Part shown: piece by piece, positions 45,247 through 54,365 of the stretch
Layout: each line of letters begins with the position of its first letter
Position numbering within the stretch: the first letter of the stretch is position 1
Origin: Gemmatimonadales bacterium
Lineage (GTDB): Bacteria; Gemmatimonadota; Glassbacteria; GWA2-58-10
Assembly (NCBI GenBank): GCA_024278175.1
Contig: JAJRTS010000078.1
Span: 1 to 64,000 of the forward strand
DNA length: 64,000 nt
Reading direction: 5' to 3'
Program-made: the position numbers and the translations under genes
The notes under the pieces: generated by a model
Seen by the model: the letters and a program-made list of their open reading frames with translations, nothing else
The model's database searches: none
What the model was told of the DNA's origin: nothing

Positions 45247-47928
45247 TCAAACGCGCGCCGGGCTGATCTCGCCCCGCACCATCTCGATATTGTCGTTGGG
45301 GCAGCGGAAGATGCACATGCCACAGGCGACGCAAGTGTCCTTGTCAACTTTAACCTTGCTTCCCTCGTTGTCCCAGGCGGTAACCATGCAGGTCTGTTCG
45401 CAGATCTGGCAGCCCACGCCGCAGCCGCAGTGCAGGCAGCGCGAGGCTTCCTGCTCCGCTTGCCCGGCTGTCATCACGTCCTCGTAGATCTCGTAGTTGC
45501 TCCTGCGCTCTTCGGCCGGGGCCAGCTTTAGCGGGACGCGCCCGGCCAGCGGTTTCTCGCCGTTGCGGTTGATCACGGCCACCGGATCGACCGGCAGCGG
45601 GGTCGGATCGTACTCCAGCACGGCGTCGCCTCCGCGCAGGGCCTTGTCGATACTGACCGCGGCGCGCTTGCCCTCGGCCACGGCCTCGATCACCGTCCCC
45701 GGCCCACGGGAAGCGTCGCCGGCGGCGAACACGTCCGGCACGGCTGTGCTGCCGGTGGCCTCATCGTAAGCCAGCGTATGCCAGCGGGTGGTTTCCAGCC
45801 CCAGCCCGCTGATTTCCTCGTCCAACTGCTGGCTGACAGCGCCGATCACGGTGTCGCAGGCGAGCACGAACTCCGCGCCCTCCACACCCTCGGGGCTGCG
45901 GCGGCTCTCACCGGCGGCCATGCCCAGCACGTTGCTGCGCAGCCGCACGCCCGTCATCTTGCCGTTCTCGGTGATAATTTCGACAGGGGCCACCAGGTAC
46001 ATCACCCTCACGCCTTCCTCCTCGGCCTCTAACACTTCCTCGGGCACGGCGGGCATCTCATCGCGGGTGCGGCGGTAGCAGATGAAAACCTCCTTCACGC
46101 CCTGGCGCACGGCAATCCGGGCAGCGTCCACAGCGGTGAACCCGCCGCCGATAATCACCACCCGCTCGCCCAGCTCCAGCGGCCGGCCGTTGACATGGGC
46201 GCGGATGTAATCGACAGCCGCAATGCTGCCCCGGGCATCCTCGCCCGGCACGTTGAGTTTCACTCCGGCTTGGGTGCCGGCGCTCATGCAGATCGCCTCG
46301 AAACCCTGAGCGCGAAGCTCATCCAGGCCAAAATCGGCGCCCAGCGACTTGTTGTACTCGATCTCCACGCCCAGTTCGCCGAGCCGGGCCAGCTCGCGGT
46401 CGATCAGCTCGCGCGGCAGACGGAAAGCGGGGATACCGTAGCGCAGCATCCCGCCGCCCTCTTGCTCGCGCTCGAATATTTTTACCGTATACCCTCCACG
46501 CGCAAGCGTGCTGGCGGCTGATATCCCGGCCGGGCCACTGCCGATAACGGCCACTTTCCGGCCGTTGGAGGGGGCCTGGGCGGTGTCGGCCTGCCAGCCC
46601 TCGCGCCCGGCCATGTCCATCACGAACCGCTTGATCGCGCGGATCCGGATCGGCTCGTCCTTGAGACCACGGGTGCAGACGGTCTCGCAGGGATGGTTGC
46701 AGATATAGCCGCAGACGTGCTGCAACGGGTTCTTGCTGGTAATCTGCCGGTAGGCTTCCTCGAACCTGCCCTGGGCCACCAGCCGCACATAGGCCATCGC
46801 GGGCACGTGGTGCGGGCAGGCCGCGTCGCAGGGAGCGGTCATGTCGTCTTCCTTCTTCCGCACATACCCCTCCCAGAGAGTCAGCTCCGGGGCGGCCTTG
46901 ACCGAGTCGACCACGATGTCGCGCATGTCGCGGGGCGTTTTGTAGCCCATCTCGTCCATGTACTTCCTGAGATCGTGGAAGAACTCGGGGAAGAAACCGA
47001 AACCATAGATGATAGTGGCCGAGCACATACCCACCAGGTCCGCGCCGCTCATGAACATCTCCACGGCGTCGCGCCAAGTGGTCACTCCGCCGGTGCCCAG
47101 CAACGTAGCGTCCTTGCCACAGGTTTTGCGCATCATGTAGACATCGCGCAGGGCCAGGGGCTTGATCCAGGAGCTGTTCATGCAGTACATGCCCTGCTCT
47201 TTCTGCAGGTGGATCGAGCTGCTCCCCGGCTTATCGACCCGGATCGCGGGCAGGGCCAGCCGGTTGGCCACGCCGCAGACCATGTCGGCTCCGGCGTCGA
47301 AACAGGCCTTGGCGATCAGGTGCTGCTGGCTGCCCTCGGGCGTGAGTTTAACGCACAGCGGCACGGTCGTCTCTGCCTTGATCGCGCGAATAATCGCCGC
47401 GATAGACTCGGCCTGCTGGCCCAGGCTGGCGCCGGTTTGATGGCTCTCGGAGCCTTTGTCCTTGGCCAGTTCCACGTTGAACGACATGTTGGGGCAGCAC
47501 ATGTTGAGCTCGTTGATATGCACGCCCGACTCCTCGAACCGTTTGGCCATGTTCACCCAGCCCTCGATACCCGGCTCGGAATAGGTGAAATTGGAAAACA
47601 GCACGAAATCGTCGTTCTCCTTGCGGCTGGCCTCGATCAGGCGGCAGGCCTCGTCCAGGATGATCCGCTTCTCGGCGGAGAAATAGAGCAGGTGCTGCTT
47701 CTCGTCCCAGCCATAGCGAGGCTTACGGTTGATATAGGGCGGCGGGTCGAAAGTGAGCTTGATACTGGCTGCGCCGAAACCGTTCTCGCAGGCGGACAAC
47801 AACTGTTGCAACATCGAGGTGGTGGGTCCGCTCGAGACGAAAAATGGATTGCGCAGCCGCACGCCGGCTACCTCGACCGGCATCTCGAAATCGAGACCGG
47901 CGTATTTTTTCCTGTCCAGATACAGCAT
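45247..47928 (-). CDS. PreA-PreT-like fusion (dihydropyrimidine dehydrogenase-type flavoprotein with iron-sulfur clusters)
   Basis: 893 residues from ATG 47928 (GAGGAAAG upstream); an upstream in-frame start at 48045 has no good site. Residues 1-345 are a DHODH/PreA FMN barrel (VAGVRLRNPFFVSSGPTTS, INELNMCCPNMSFNVELAKD, LCVKLTPEGSQ, LGTGGVTTWRDAVEMFMSGA). About 365-450 is the GltD-type iron-sulfur domain (APCDAACPHHVPAMAYVRL, CGYICNHPCETVCTRG). About 455-810 are FAD and NAD(P) domains (VAVIGSGPAGISAASTLARG, RVVIIGGGFTAVDAARIA, VFAAGDASRGPG). The end carries Cys motifs for two 4Fe-4S clusters (CLHCGCGVGCQICEQTC, CVACGMCIFRCP). Probable NAD(P)-dependent reduction of a pyrimidine-like substrate; substrate not proven. 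Confidence 0.85.
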   Translation of the reverse strand: MLYLDRKKYAGLDFEMPVEVAGVRLRNPFFVSSGPTTSMLQQLLSACENGFGAASIKLTFDPPPYINRKPRYGWDEKQHLLYFSAEKRIILDEACRLIEASRKENDDFVLFSNFTYSEPGIEGWVNMAKRFEESGVHINELNMCCPNMSFNVELAKDKGSESHQTGASLGQQAESIAAIIRAIKAETTVPLCVKLTPEGSQQHLIAKACFDAGADMVCGVANRLALPAIRVDKPGSSSIHLQKEQGMYCMNSSWIKPLALRDVYMMRKTCGKDATLLGTGGVTTWRDAVEMFMSGADLVGMCSATIIYGFGFFPEFFHDLRKYMDEMGYKTPRDMRDIVVDSVKAAPELTLWEGYVRKKEDDMTAPCDAACPHHVPAMAYVRLVAQGRFEEAYRQITSKNPLQHVCGYICNHPCETVCTRGLKDEPIRIRAIKRFVMDMAGREGWQADTAQAPSNGRKVAVIGSGPAGISAASTLARGGYTVKIFEREQEGGGMLRYGIPAFRLPRELIDRELARLGELGVEIEYNKSLGADFGLDELRAQGFEAICMSAGTQAGVKLNVPGEDARGSIAAVDYIRAHVNGRPLELGERVVIIGGGFTAVDAARIAVRQGVKEVFICYRRTRDEMPAVPEEVLEAEEEGVRVMYLVAPVEIITENGKMTGVRLRSNVLGMAAGESRRSPEGVEGAEFVLACDTVIGAVSQQLDEEISGLGLETTRWHTLAYDEATGSTAVPDVFAAGDASRGPGTVIEAVAEGKRAAVSIDKALRGGDAVLEYDPTPLPVDPVAVINRNGEKPLAGRVPLKLAPAEERRSNYEIYEDVMTAGQAEQEASRCLHCGCGVGCQICEQTCMVTAWDNEGSKVKVDKDTCVACGMCIFRCPNDNIEMVRGEISPARV

Positions 47929-48137
47929 AGCTTTCCTCACTTTTATAACCGAAGCAATGTAAGAATTGTATGCAAAAAACAGTCGTTGCAGACCGGCCGG
48001 GTGGAGGAGTGGCGCACTAGCGGAGCCGGTTACAAATAGAGTCACAAATTAGTGTCAAACTGCATGATCTGCAAGGGTTTTATCATTCCAGCCGGTAAAA
48101 ATACCAGCTTGATTTTACAGGTCTCATCCGGTCTGCA

Positions 48138-48172
48138 AAAAAACCGGCGGTAATGACAACCGCCGGTTTTAT
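48138..48172 (-). terminator. Rho-independent terminator of the zinc peptidase gene
   Basis: Stem AAAACCGGCGGT (48140-48151) / ACCGCCGGTTTT (48159-48170); on the minus strand it is followed by a run of T. Confidence 0.8.
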
Positions 48173-48200
48173 TGAAAAGTACGCATGTCGGCAGGACGGG

Positions 48201-48908
48201 TCAGTCATCGCGGCCGCCCAGCAACCCGGAGCGAATCAGGAAGTAAAGCAACTGGGCGATAGCGGTTACCGTGGCGGCCACATAGGTCATCGCGGCCGCA
48301 CCCAGCACCTTGTTCACACCCTCCGCCTCCTCGCGGCTGCCCAGCACACCGGCTTTGACCAGCACGGCCTTGGCGCGGCTGCTGGCGTTGAACTCAACCG
48401 GCAACGTAACGAGCTGGAACGCCACCAGGGCGCTGAAAGCGATAATCCCGAGCTGCATCAACTGCATCGACTGCAACATCATCCCGAAAATAATCATCGG
48501 CCAGGCCAGCCACGAGCCGAAACTTGCCACCGGCACCAGGGCCGAGCGAAGTTTGAGCGGCGCGTAACCACGTGCGTGCTGGATAGCGTGGCCCGCCTCG
48601 TGGGCGGCCACACCGGCGGCGGCCACACTGTAGCTGCCATACACGTCCGGGCTCAGACGCAGGGTTTTGCTCCTGGGGTCGTAGTGGTCGCTGAGCCTGC
48701 CACCCACCTGCTCGATCCTGACATCGCCGATACCGGCATAGCGCAGCACTGCCGCGGCTGCCTGGGCGCCTGTCATCCGGTTGCCGGTGGCTACCCGGCT
48801 GTACTTTTTGAACGTGGATTTTACTTTCATCTGGGCCCAGAAAGCCATAATCATGGTCGGCCCGATCAGCAGCCAGTACAGTGGGTCAAGTCCATAGATA
48901 AATCCCAT
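48201..48908 (-). CDS. Membrane zinc metallopeptidase (YugP/Zn_peptidase_2 family)
   Basis: 235 residues. N-terminal membrane segment (LYWLLIGPTMIMAFWAQM), then the metal site AAHEAGHAIQHARGYAPLK with the HExxH-like HEAGH motif, then two or three hydrophobic segments (WPMIIFGMMLQSMQLMQLGI; YVAATVTAIAQLLYFLIRSG). YugP-type proteins are membrane neutral zinc peptidases of poorly known target. GGAGGG site. A 390-nt gap separates it from divergent amtB. Confidence 0.88.
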   Translation of the reverse strand: MGFIYGLDPLYWLLIGPTMIMAFWAQMKVKSTFKKYSRVATGNRMTGAQAAAAVLRYAGIGDVRIEQVGGRLSDHYDPRSKTLRLSPDVYGSYSVAAAGVAAHEAGHAIQHARGYAPLKLRSALVPVASFGSWLAWPMIIFGMMLQSMQLMQLGIIAFSALVAFQLVTLPVEFNASSRAKAVLVKAGVLGSREEAEGVNKVLGAAAMTYVAATVTAIAQLLYFLIRSGLLGGRDD

Positions 48909-49301
48909 TTTTCTATCCCTCCGCTCGATTTTCCCGTATCAGTTACCCCCTCGTCCGGGGCGGTAGTCCGCTGCGACGCATACTGAATCTACCCTAATAT
49001 ATACTCGCAGTTCCCTAAATAGCAACATGCGTGCCTCGCGCATTCTGCCTTCAACTCACCCTATATAAGCAATTACCTTCCTGACACTGTTCGGCAAGCA
49101 GCTTCTTCAGCCGCCCCGGCAGTACTGGACCAGGTCATTCTGCCGAAGAGGCATGTCCTGCCCGCTTAACAAACACGAAACAAAGATTTAAACAGAATTT
49201 AACATTGGAGTAACAGCGGTGTAACAGTGCGGCCTTATTTTTTCACCTGATCGAGTTCACGGAAGTAGCTATAACCCCAATTTAAGGCTCTGGGAGGTTT
49301 G
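48909..49301. other. Intergenic regulatory region of amtB and the zinc peptidase
   Basis: 393 nt, divergent promoters expected. Near amtB there are two direct GTAACAG copies (49210-49216 and 49221-49227) 11 bp apart, one helical turn, which could be an activator site. No sigma-54 TGGC-N8-TTGC type match was found here. No ORF. Confidence 0.4.
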
Positions 49302-50624
49302 ATGAGCAGATTACGTCTGCTGGCGGCGGCCGGCGTTTGGCTGGCAATGGTTGGCCCCGAAATGCTGAGCGCGGCCGATGGCGACCCCACGCTGGCCGAG
49401 TTGGTCAGGGGCGTAAATACGGTCTGGGTTCTAATGGCGGCGTTTCTGGTGTTTTTCATGCAGGCCGGATTCGGGATGCTGGAGGCGGGCTTTACCAGAG
49501 CCAAGAACGCGGCCAACATCCTGATGAAAAACATGATGGACTTCTCGATGGCCTCGCTGGCCTACTGGATGGTGGGGTTTGGCCTGATGTACGGGGCGGG
49601 CAATGGCCTGCTGGGCATGGACCAGTTCTTTCTGATCGGCTCCCCTGCCGAAACCGCCGGAGTGCCGACCCTGGCGTTCTGGCTTTTCCAGGCGGTGTTC
49701 ACCGCCGCCGCGGCCACGATCGTGGCGGGCGCGATGGCCGAGAGATGCAAGTTCTCCACATACATGATCTACAGCTTCATTATCAGCGCGCTGGTTTATC
49801 CGCTGGTTGGTCACTGGATCTGGGGCGGCGGTTGGCTCAGCGAGCTGGGCTTCCAGGATTTCGCGGGCAGCACGGTGGTGCACTCGGTGGGCGGGTTCGC
49901 CTCGCTGGCCGGGGCCATGGTGATCGGTCCGCGGCTGGGTAAGTATAACCCGGACGGCAGCGCCAACGTGATCCCGGGCCACAACATTCCGCTGGCCGCG
50001 CTGGGCTGCCTGATTCTCTGGTTCGGCTGGTTCGGGTTCAACCCGGGCAGCAGCCTCAGCGCAATGGACGCTCAGTTGATCGCCAAGGTGGCGGTGAACA
50101 CCAACCTGGCCGCCGCCGCCGGCTGCGTGGCCACAACGCTGCTGGTCTGGTGGCTCTATGGCAAACCCGACCTGAGCATGTCGATCAACGGCGCGCTGGC
50201 CGGGCTGGTGGCGATCACCGCTCCGTGCGCCGTGGTTTCTCCGCTGTCGAGTATCATGATCGGCTTTTTAGCGGCTCCCGTGGTCACGTTCGGAGTCGTC
50301 TTGCTGGACAAGCTGCATATCGACGACCCGGTGGGCGCGGTCCCGGTGCACGGCATGTGCGGCGTGTGGGGTACTCTGGCCCTGGGGTTGTTCCATCACA
50401 GCGAGGGCCTGCTGCTTGGCGGAGGCTTCAAGCTGTTGGGTGTACAGGCGCTGGGGAGTTTCAGCGTGGTGCTGTTCACCTTTGGGAGCATGTGGATTAT
50501 TTTCAAGCTGCTGGCGGCCACTGTCGGCCTGCGAGTCAGCGAGCAGGAAGAAATCAGGGGCCTGGATATCGGTGAGCACGGGATGGAAAGCTACGCCGGT
50601 TTTCAGATTTTCCTCACCGATTAG
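49302..50624 (+). CDS. amtB: Ammonium transporter AmtB
   Basis: 440 residues from ATG 49302 (GGGAGG 4 nt upstream). A cleavable-looking N-terminal segment ([20 protein letters not shown]) precedes eleven membrane helices. Hallmarks: [20 protein letters not shown], the first pore His in [18 protein letters not shown], and the second in [20 protein letters not shown]. Conducts ammonium/ammonia; trimeric. Directly followed by a PII gene, its known regulatory partner. Confidence 0.97.
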   Translation: MSRLRLLAAAGVWLAMVGPEMLSAADGDPTLAELVRGVNTVWVLMAAFLVFFMQAGFGMLEAGFTRAKNAANILMKNMMDFSMASLAYWMVGFGLMYGAGNGLLGMDQFFLIGSPAETAGVPTLAFWLFQAVFTAAAATIVAGAMAERCKFSTYMIYSFIISALVYPLVGHWIWGGGWLSELGFQDFAGSTVVHSVGGFASLAGAMVIGPRLGKYNPDGSANVIPGHNIPLAALGCLILWFGWFGFNPGSSLSAMDAQLIAKVAVNTNLAAAAGCVATTLLVWWLYGKPDLSMSINGALAGLVAITAPCAVVSPLSSIMIGFLAAPVVTFGVVLLDKLHIDDPVGAVPVHGMCGVWGTLALGLFHHSEGLLLGGGFKLLGVQALGSFSVVLFTFGSMWIIFKLLAATVGLRVSEQEEIRGLDIGEHGMESYAGFQIFLTD

Positions 50625-50647
50625 CCACTGGCGGGAGGGATGTTACG

Positions 50648-50989
50648 ATGAAACTGATAATCGCACTGATTCAACCGGAAAAACTACCGGACGTAAAGAA
50701 AGCGCTGTTCGAGCACGATGTGCATAAAATGACAGTGAGCAACGTGATCGGCTGCGGGCAGCAGAGAGGATTCACCGAGACCTACCGCGGGGTGATTCAC
50801 GAAGTCAACCTGCTGAAAAAAATCAGGCTGGAGATAGCTGTCAACGAGGCGTTCGTGGACGCCACCGTGAAGGCGATTATCTCCGGAGCGCGCATGGGCA
50901 AAATAGGAGATGGGAAGATATTCGTGCTGCCGATGGAGCGTTGCATCAGAATCCGCACCGGCGAGGAAGGGCACGACGCGATAGGCTGA
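50648..50989 (+). CDS. glnK: PII nitrogen regulatory protein (GlnB/GlnK)
   Basis: 113 residues. [20 protein letters not shown] opens the PII fold; the T-loop contains [19 protein letters not shown] with the modifiable Tyr; the C-terminal signature [20 protein letters not shown] is present. Senses 2-oxoglutarate and ATP/ADP and blocks AmtB. 23 nt after amtB with its own GGGAGG site, so named GlnK by context. Confidence 0.95.
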   Translation: MKLIIALIQPEKLPDVKKALFEHDVHKMTVSNVIGCGQQRGFTETYRGVIHEVNLLKKIRLEIAVNEAFVDATVKAIISGARMGKIGDGKIFVLPMERCIRIRTGEEGHDAIG

Positions 50990-51017
50990 GTTTTTCCCCG
51001 TCAAATCCTTGTCTATA

Positions 51018-51062
51018 ACAAGGGGCCGGCCTTTGGTTGAGAGGCCGGCCCCTTTGCCGTGT
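51018..51062. terminator. Strong bidirectional terminator between glnK and motE
   Basis: 13-bp stem AAGGGGCCGGCCT (51020-51032) / AGGCCGGCCCCTT (51042-51054), with TTTG after it, between convergent genes. Confidence 0.82.
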
Positions 51063-51072
51063 TCACCTGTGC

Positions 51073-51609
51073 TCAGTTCTTGATCAGGGTGATCAACTGG
51101 CTGACCTTGGCCAGCTTGCCGGTGTCCATCGAGTTCATCACGCGGCCCGCCTGGCGCTTGCTCATCCGGGTCAGGATCTTGGCGGCCGAGAAATCGGGCA
51201 GGCTGTTCATCACCGCCCCGGCATCGACCGGCTTCATGTTCTCGAACAGCTTGGCCATCTCGCTATACTGGATGTCCATGATCGAGTCTTCCTCAGCGCT
51301 GGCCGCGCTCAGTTGCTGCTGCAACTCCTGTAGCTGCAGTTTCTGCTGCTCGAGCTCCGCCTGACGGCGCTGCTGAGCGTCCTGCTCGGCAGCGATCTTG
51401 GCGCGCTCCTGATCGAGCTGGTAGCGCTGCTTGTCAAAAACGTTCAGGCTGTCGGGCACCACACCGGCGGCCAGCAGGCTGTCGATGTTCAACGGGGCCG
51501 CCGCCGGCTCGCTGTAATCCTTGGTGTACCAGATTATGCCGGTAAACAATCCGATGATCAGCAGGAACGACAAAATGAAGCCGCCCATGAACTGCAATAG
51601 CTTGGTCAT
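51073..51609 (-). CDS. motE: MotE-like flagellar stator chaperone (MgtE N-domain family)
   Basis: 178 residues. One N-terminal membrane helix (LQFMGGFILSFLLIIGLFTG), then a long coiled coil (RYQLDQERAKIAAEQDAQQ through LQELQQQLSAAS), then an MgtE N-terminal-like domain (MAKLFENMKPVDAGAVMNSL, KILTRMSKRQAGRVMNSMDT). This architecture matches MotE/FlbB, a periplasmic-facing stator factor in several phyla. Follows fliJ by 99 nt, end of the fli operon. GGAGATG site. Confidence 0.88.
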   Translation of the reverse strand: MTKLLQFMGGFILSFLLIIGLFTGIIWYTKDYSEPAAAPLNIDSLLAAGVVPDSLNVFDKQRYQLDQERAKIAAEQDAQQRRQAELEQQKLQLQELQQQLSAASAEEDSIMDIQYSEMAKLFENMKPVDAGAVMNSLPDFSAAKILTRMSKRQAGRVMNSMDTGKLAKVSQLITLIKN

Positions 51610-51708
51610 GGCAGAACATCTCCGGATAAGCTGAATTGCCCGTCAAACATTACTTATACTCCTGATATCTAGTTAGGCATTTTTTTCGCCCGGCGCAAGG
51701 GCCTGCTC

Positions 51709-52167
51709 TCAGTTGCCTTCCTGCGCGCCGTTGTGGAAACTGCGCGCGCTCAACTCGTCCATGAACTTCTGTTCGACCTGGCGCAGTTTCTTGCGATACT
51801 CCTCGTATCTTTTTTCCTTGAGCCTTTCCAGTATTTTTTTGTCCTTGCTTATTTCCAGCAGCTTGCGCCTGTGCTCATCCACCAGCGCCGCCAGCTTGAC
51901 GATATCATCCCGTTGAGTGTTGATCTCTCCCAACTGCTTGTCGGTGTAGCTGGCATACTGCATCAACTCGCTGACCCTGATAGCTTTCGAGCCGTGGCGG
52001 GCTGAGAATGCGTCCAGTTCCTCGGCCAGCTTGTCGAGCATCCGCTCCAGCATAGCTTCGTTGCGCTCCACCTCCGCCAGGGCCAGGGCCAGTTCCTTTT
52101 TCTGCAACTCTTCCCTGGCACGAGTGGTTTCCATAACTTTCTGCAGCCTGAACTCGAACTGTTTCAT
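51709..52167 (-). CDS. fliJ: FliJ flagellar export protein
   Basis: 152 residues. Almost entirely charged coiled coil: FEFRLQKVMETTRAREELQK at the start is the FliJ consensus; KKELALALAEVERNEAMLER and KILERLKEKRYEEYRKKLRQ continue it. Coiled-coil subunit that sits in the FliI hexamer of the flagellar type III export gate. Immediately after fliI (20-nt gap). Confidence 0.9.
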   Translation of the reverse strand: MKQFEFRLQKVMETTRAREELQKKELALALAEVERNEAMLERMLDKLAEELDAFSARHGSKAIRVSELMQYASYTDKQLGEINTQRDDIVKLAALVDEHRRKLLEISKDKKILERLKEKRYEEYRKKLRQVEQKFMDELSARSFHNGAQEGN

Positions 52168-52187
52168 CAGCCCCTACTCGCGGTGTT

Positions 52188-53588
52188 TCAACCCTGCGCC
52201 TGATTAAGACCGGTAGCCTGCTGCTGTGCCTGCGCCTGCTGCTGTGCCTGCTGTTCTCCGCTTTCGACCTGGGCGTGCAGCGTCTGCAAGCTCCGGGTTG
52301 TCTGCTCCCAATCCGTATGATCGTTAATGTCCTGGCGCAGAAAACGGTTGATCGAGTCAATAGAGCGGATAGCCTTGTCGATCGCCGGGCTGGAGCCCGC
52401 CTGGTACGCACCGATATTGATCAGGTCCTCAGCCTCGCGATAGGTAGCCAGCACTTCCAGCAGAGAGTTGACCAATCGCCTGCGCTCGGGGGCGACAACA
52501 TCGGTCATCACCCTGCTCACGCTGGCCAGCACGTCGATAGCCGGGTAGTGGTTCATCGTGGCCAGCCGGCGGCTGAGCACGATATGCCCGTCGAGAATCG
52601 AGCGCATGGCGTCGGCAATGGGCTCGTCCATGTCATCCTGGTCCACCAGCACGGTGTACAGCCCGGTGATACTGCCCTCCTCCAGCTTGCCGGAGCGTTC
52701 CAGCAGGCGCGGCAGCATGGCGAACACCGACGGCGTATAGCCCTTGGTGGTCGGCGGCTCGCCCACGGCCAGGCCGATCTCGCGTTGGGCCATGGCCATG
52801 CGGGTAACCGAATCCATCAGCAGCATCACGTCCATACCCTGGTCGCGGAAATATTCGGCGATAGCCGTGGCGATAAACGCTCCCTTGAGCCTTACCAGGG
52901 CGGGCTGGTCGCTGGTGGCGGCGATCACCACCGAACGCTTCAGGCCTTCCTCGCCCAGGTCGCGCTCGATAAAGTCGCGCACCTCGCGGCCGCGCTCGCC
53001 GATCAGACCGATCACGTTGACATCGGCCTCGGTGTTGCGGGCGATCATACCCATCATCACGCTCTTGCCCACGCCGCTGCCTGAGAAAATACCCACGCGC
53101 TGGCCCTTGCCGCAGGTCAGCATCCCGTCGATAGCCCGGATACCGGTTGAGACAGGCTCGGTGATCCGCGCCCGCTCCATGGGGCTGGGCGGTTGACGGT
53201 AGGCGCTGACCTGTTGCTGAAAGTGCAGCGGGCCCATCCCGTCGATCGGCTGCCCCAAACCGTCGAGTACGCGCCCCAGCAGGGCCGGGCCGACTTCAAC
53301 GTTGAAATTTCCTTTTTCGGCGATAACTTCACAACCCGGAGCAATCCCCTCCATCCTGCCCAGCGGCATCAGCAGGACGCTGTTTTCCTTGAACCCCACC
53401 ACCTCTGCCTTGTCCTCCCGGCTCCCGTCGCGGCTGCGAATACGGCAAACCTGCCCCATCGACACATCCGGACCGATAGACTCGATAATCAGGCCCACTA
53501 CGCGGTTCACCTTGCCGTTGAGCGCGATATCCTCGCAGTGCTCAAGGGCGGCCAGATACGGGGCGGCCAACGAATCCGCGTCATTCAT
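52188..53588 (-). CDS. fliI: FliI flagellar export ATPase
   Basis: 466 residues from ATG 53588 (AGAGGAAG upstream; overlaps fliH by 8 nt). Walker A FSGSGVGKSVMMGMI near residue 169, RARITEPVSTGIRAIDGMLT before it, Walker B DVMLLMDSVTRMAMAQREIG, then GEPPTTKGYTPSVFAMLPRL and GSITGLYTVLVDQDDMDEPI. Homologous to the F1 beta subunit; powers substrate unloading at the export gate. The C-terminus is a Gln-rich tail (GEQQAQQQAQAQQQATGLNQ), longer than usual. Confidence 0.96.
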   Translation of the reverse strand: MNDADSLAAPYLAALEHCEDIALNGKVNRVVGLIIESIGPDVSMGQVCRIRSRDGSREDKAEVVGFKENSVLLMPLGRMEGIAPGCEVIAEKGNFNVEVGPALLGRVLDGLGQPIDGMGPLHFQQQVSAYRQPPSPMERARITEPVSTGIRAIDGMLTCGKGQRVGIFSGSGVGKSVMMGMIARNTEADVNVIGLIGERGREVRDFIERDLGEEGLKRSVVIAATSDQPALVRLKGAFIATAIAEYFRDQGMDVMLLMDSVTRMAMAQREIGLAVGEPPTTKGYTPSVFAMLPRLLERSGKLEEGSITGLYTVLVDQDDMDEPIADAMRSILDGHIVLSRRLATMNHYPAIDVLASVSRVMTDVVAPERRRLVNSLLEVLATYREAEDLINIGAYQAGSSPAIDKAIRSIDSINRFLRQDINDHTDWEQTTRSLQTLHAQVESGEQQAQQQAQAQQQATGLNQAQG

Positions 53589-54303
53589 GCTGTTCTTCCT
53601 CTTGCTCATCAGCGTCCCCGGCCTTCCGCCTGTCGTAGGCCTGCCTGATCGCCTTGTCCAGTTGTTCGAAGCGACTGGCGATGCGGGCGTCGATATTGCC
53701 GGCCTCGGTTTCGACCACGCAGCCGCCGCGATCCACTTTCTTGTCGCCGCGGACCTCCAGGCGGCCGATCCCGTCGCCGATGAAGATGATATCGTCCTGA
53801 TGGCCGCGGACCTCGTCGAGGTCGTCGGGGTTGACCCGAATGACCACCTTGTCCTTTTCGGTCACCATCCTGACCGCATCCTTGATCGTCTTGCGGATCA
53901 ACTCATCGCCCAGCAGGGCCGACTGCTCCACGAAGCGGCGGGCGATGGCCAGGGTCATCTCCAGCACGGCCTGCTCGGCGTCATCCAGCAGCTTTTCGCG
54001 CGCCTGGGCAAGGGAGCTGATAACGCTGGCCAGCTCGGCAGAGCGGATCTCGATCGTGCTCTCGGCCTCCTGACGGCCCTGCTTCCGGCCCTGTTCCATG
54101 GCCTCGGCCGCCTTCTGCTCCGCCTCCTGCTCCCACTTGGCCCTGGCCTGCTCCAGTTGCTCGCTCAGGGCCTGCCGCACACGCTCATCGACCAGGGGAT
54201 CGTAAGCCTCGGCCAGATCCAGCCCGCTGATAAATTCATCGCCGCCCGAGGAGGTCTTGAAAAAAACTTTCCTGACCGGTTCTCTGGTCTTGATCACTAC
54301 CAT
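53581..54303 (-). CDS. fliH: FliH flagellar export regulator
   Basis: 240 residues from ATG 54303. Long Glu/Gln-rich coiled coil (LEQARAKWEQEAEQKAAEAM and on), then the C-terminal FliH/V-ATPase E-like domain: EMTLAIARRFVEQSALLGDE, VIRVNPDDLDEVRGH and GRLEVRGDKKVDRGGCVVET. Binds and restrains FliI. It follows fliF with only 62 nt between; the usual fliG is missing from this slot. Confidence 0.88.
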   Translation of the reverse strand: MVVIKTREPVRKVFFKTSSGGDEFISGLDLAEAYDPLVDERVRQALSEQLEQARAKWEQEAEQKAAEAMEQGRKQGRQEAESTIEIRSAELASVISSLAQAREKLLDDAEQAVLEMTLAIARRFVEQSALLGDELIRKTIKDAVRMVTEKDKVVIRVNPDDLDEVRGHQDDIIFIGDGIGRLEVRGDKKVDRGGCVVETEAGNIDARIASRFEQLDKAIRQAYDRRKAGDADEQEEEQHE

Positions 54304-54365
54304 GCACAATTATCCACTGGAAAAGGTTATCTTATCTTCTCATCAGCCACGCCGGCAAGCCAGGC

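Noticed and set aside
46693-48039. Long plus-strand ORF of 448 codons opposite the PreA/PreT-like gene
   Set aside because: Antisense to a clear enzyme; sequence has the His/Gly/Arg/Leu-rich look of a shadow frame and no family motifs.
49001-49300. Sigma-54 promoter before amtB
   Set aside because: Expected for nitrogen genes, but no TGGC/TTGC pair with correct spacing was found.
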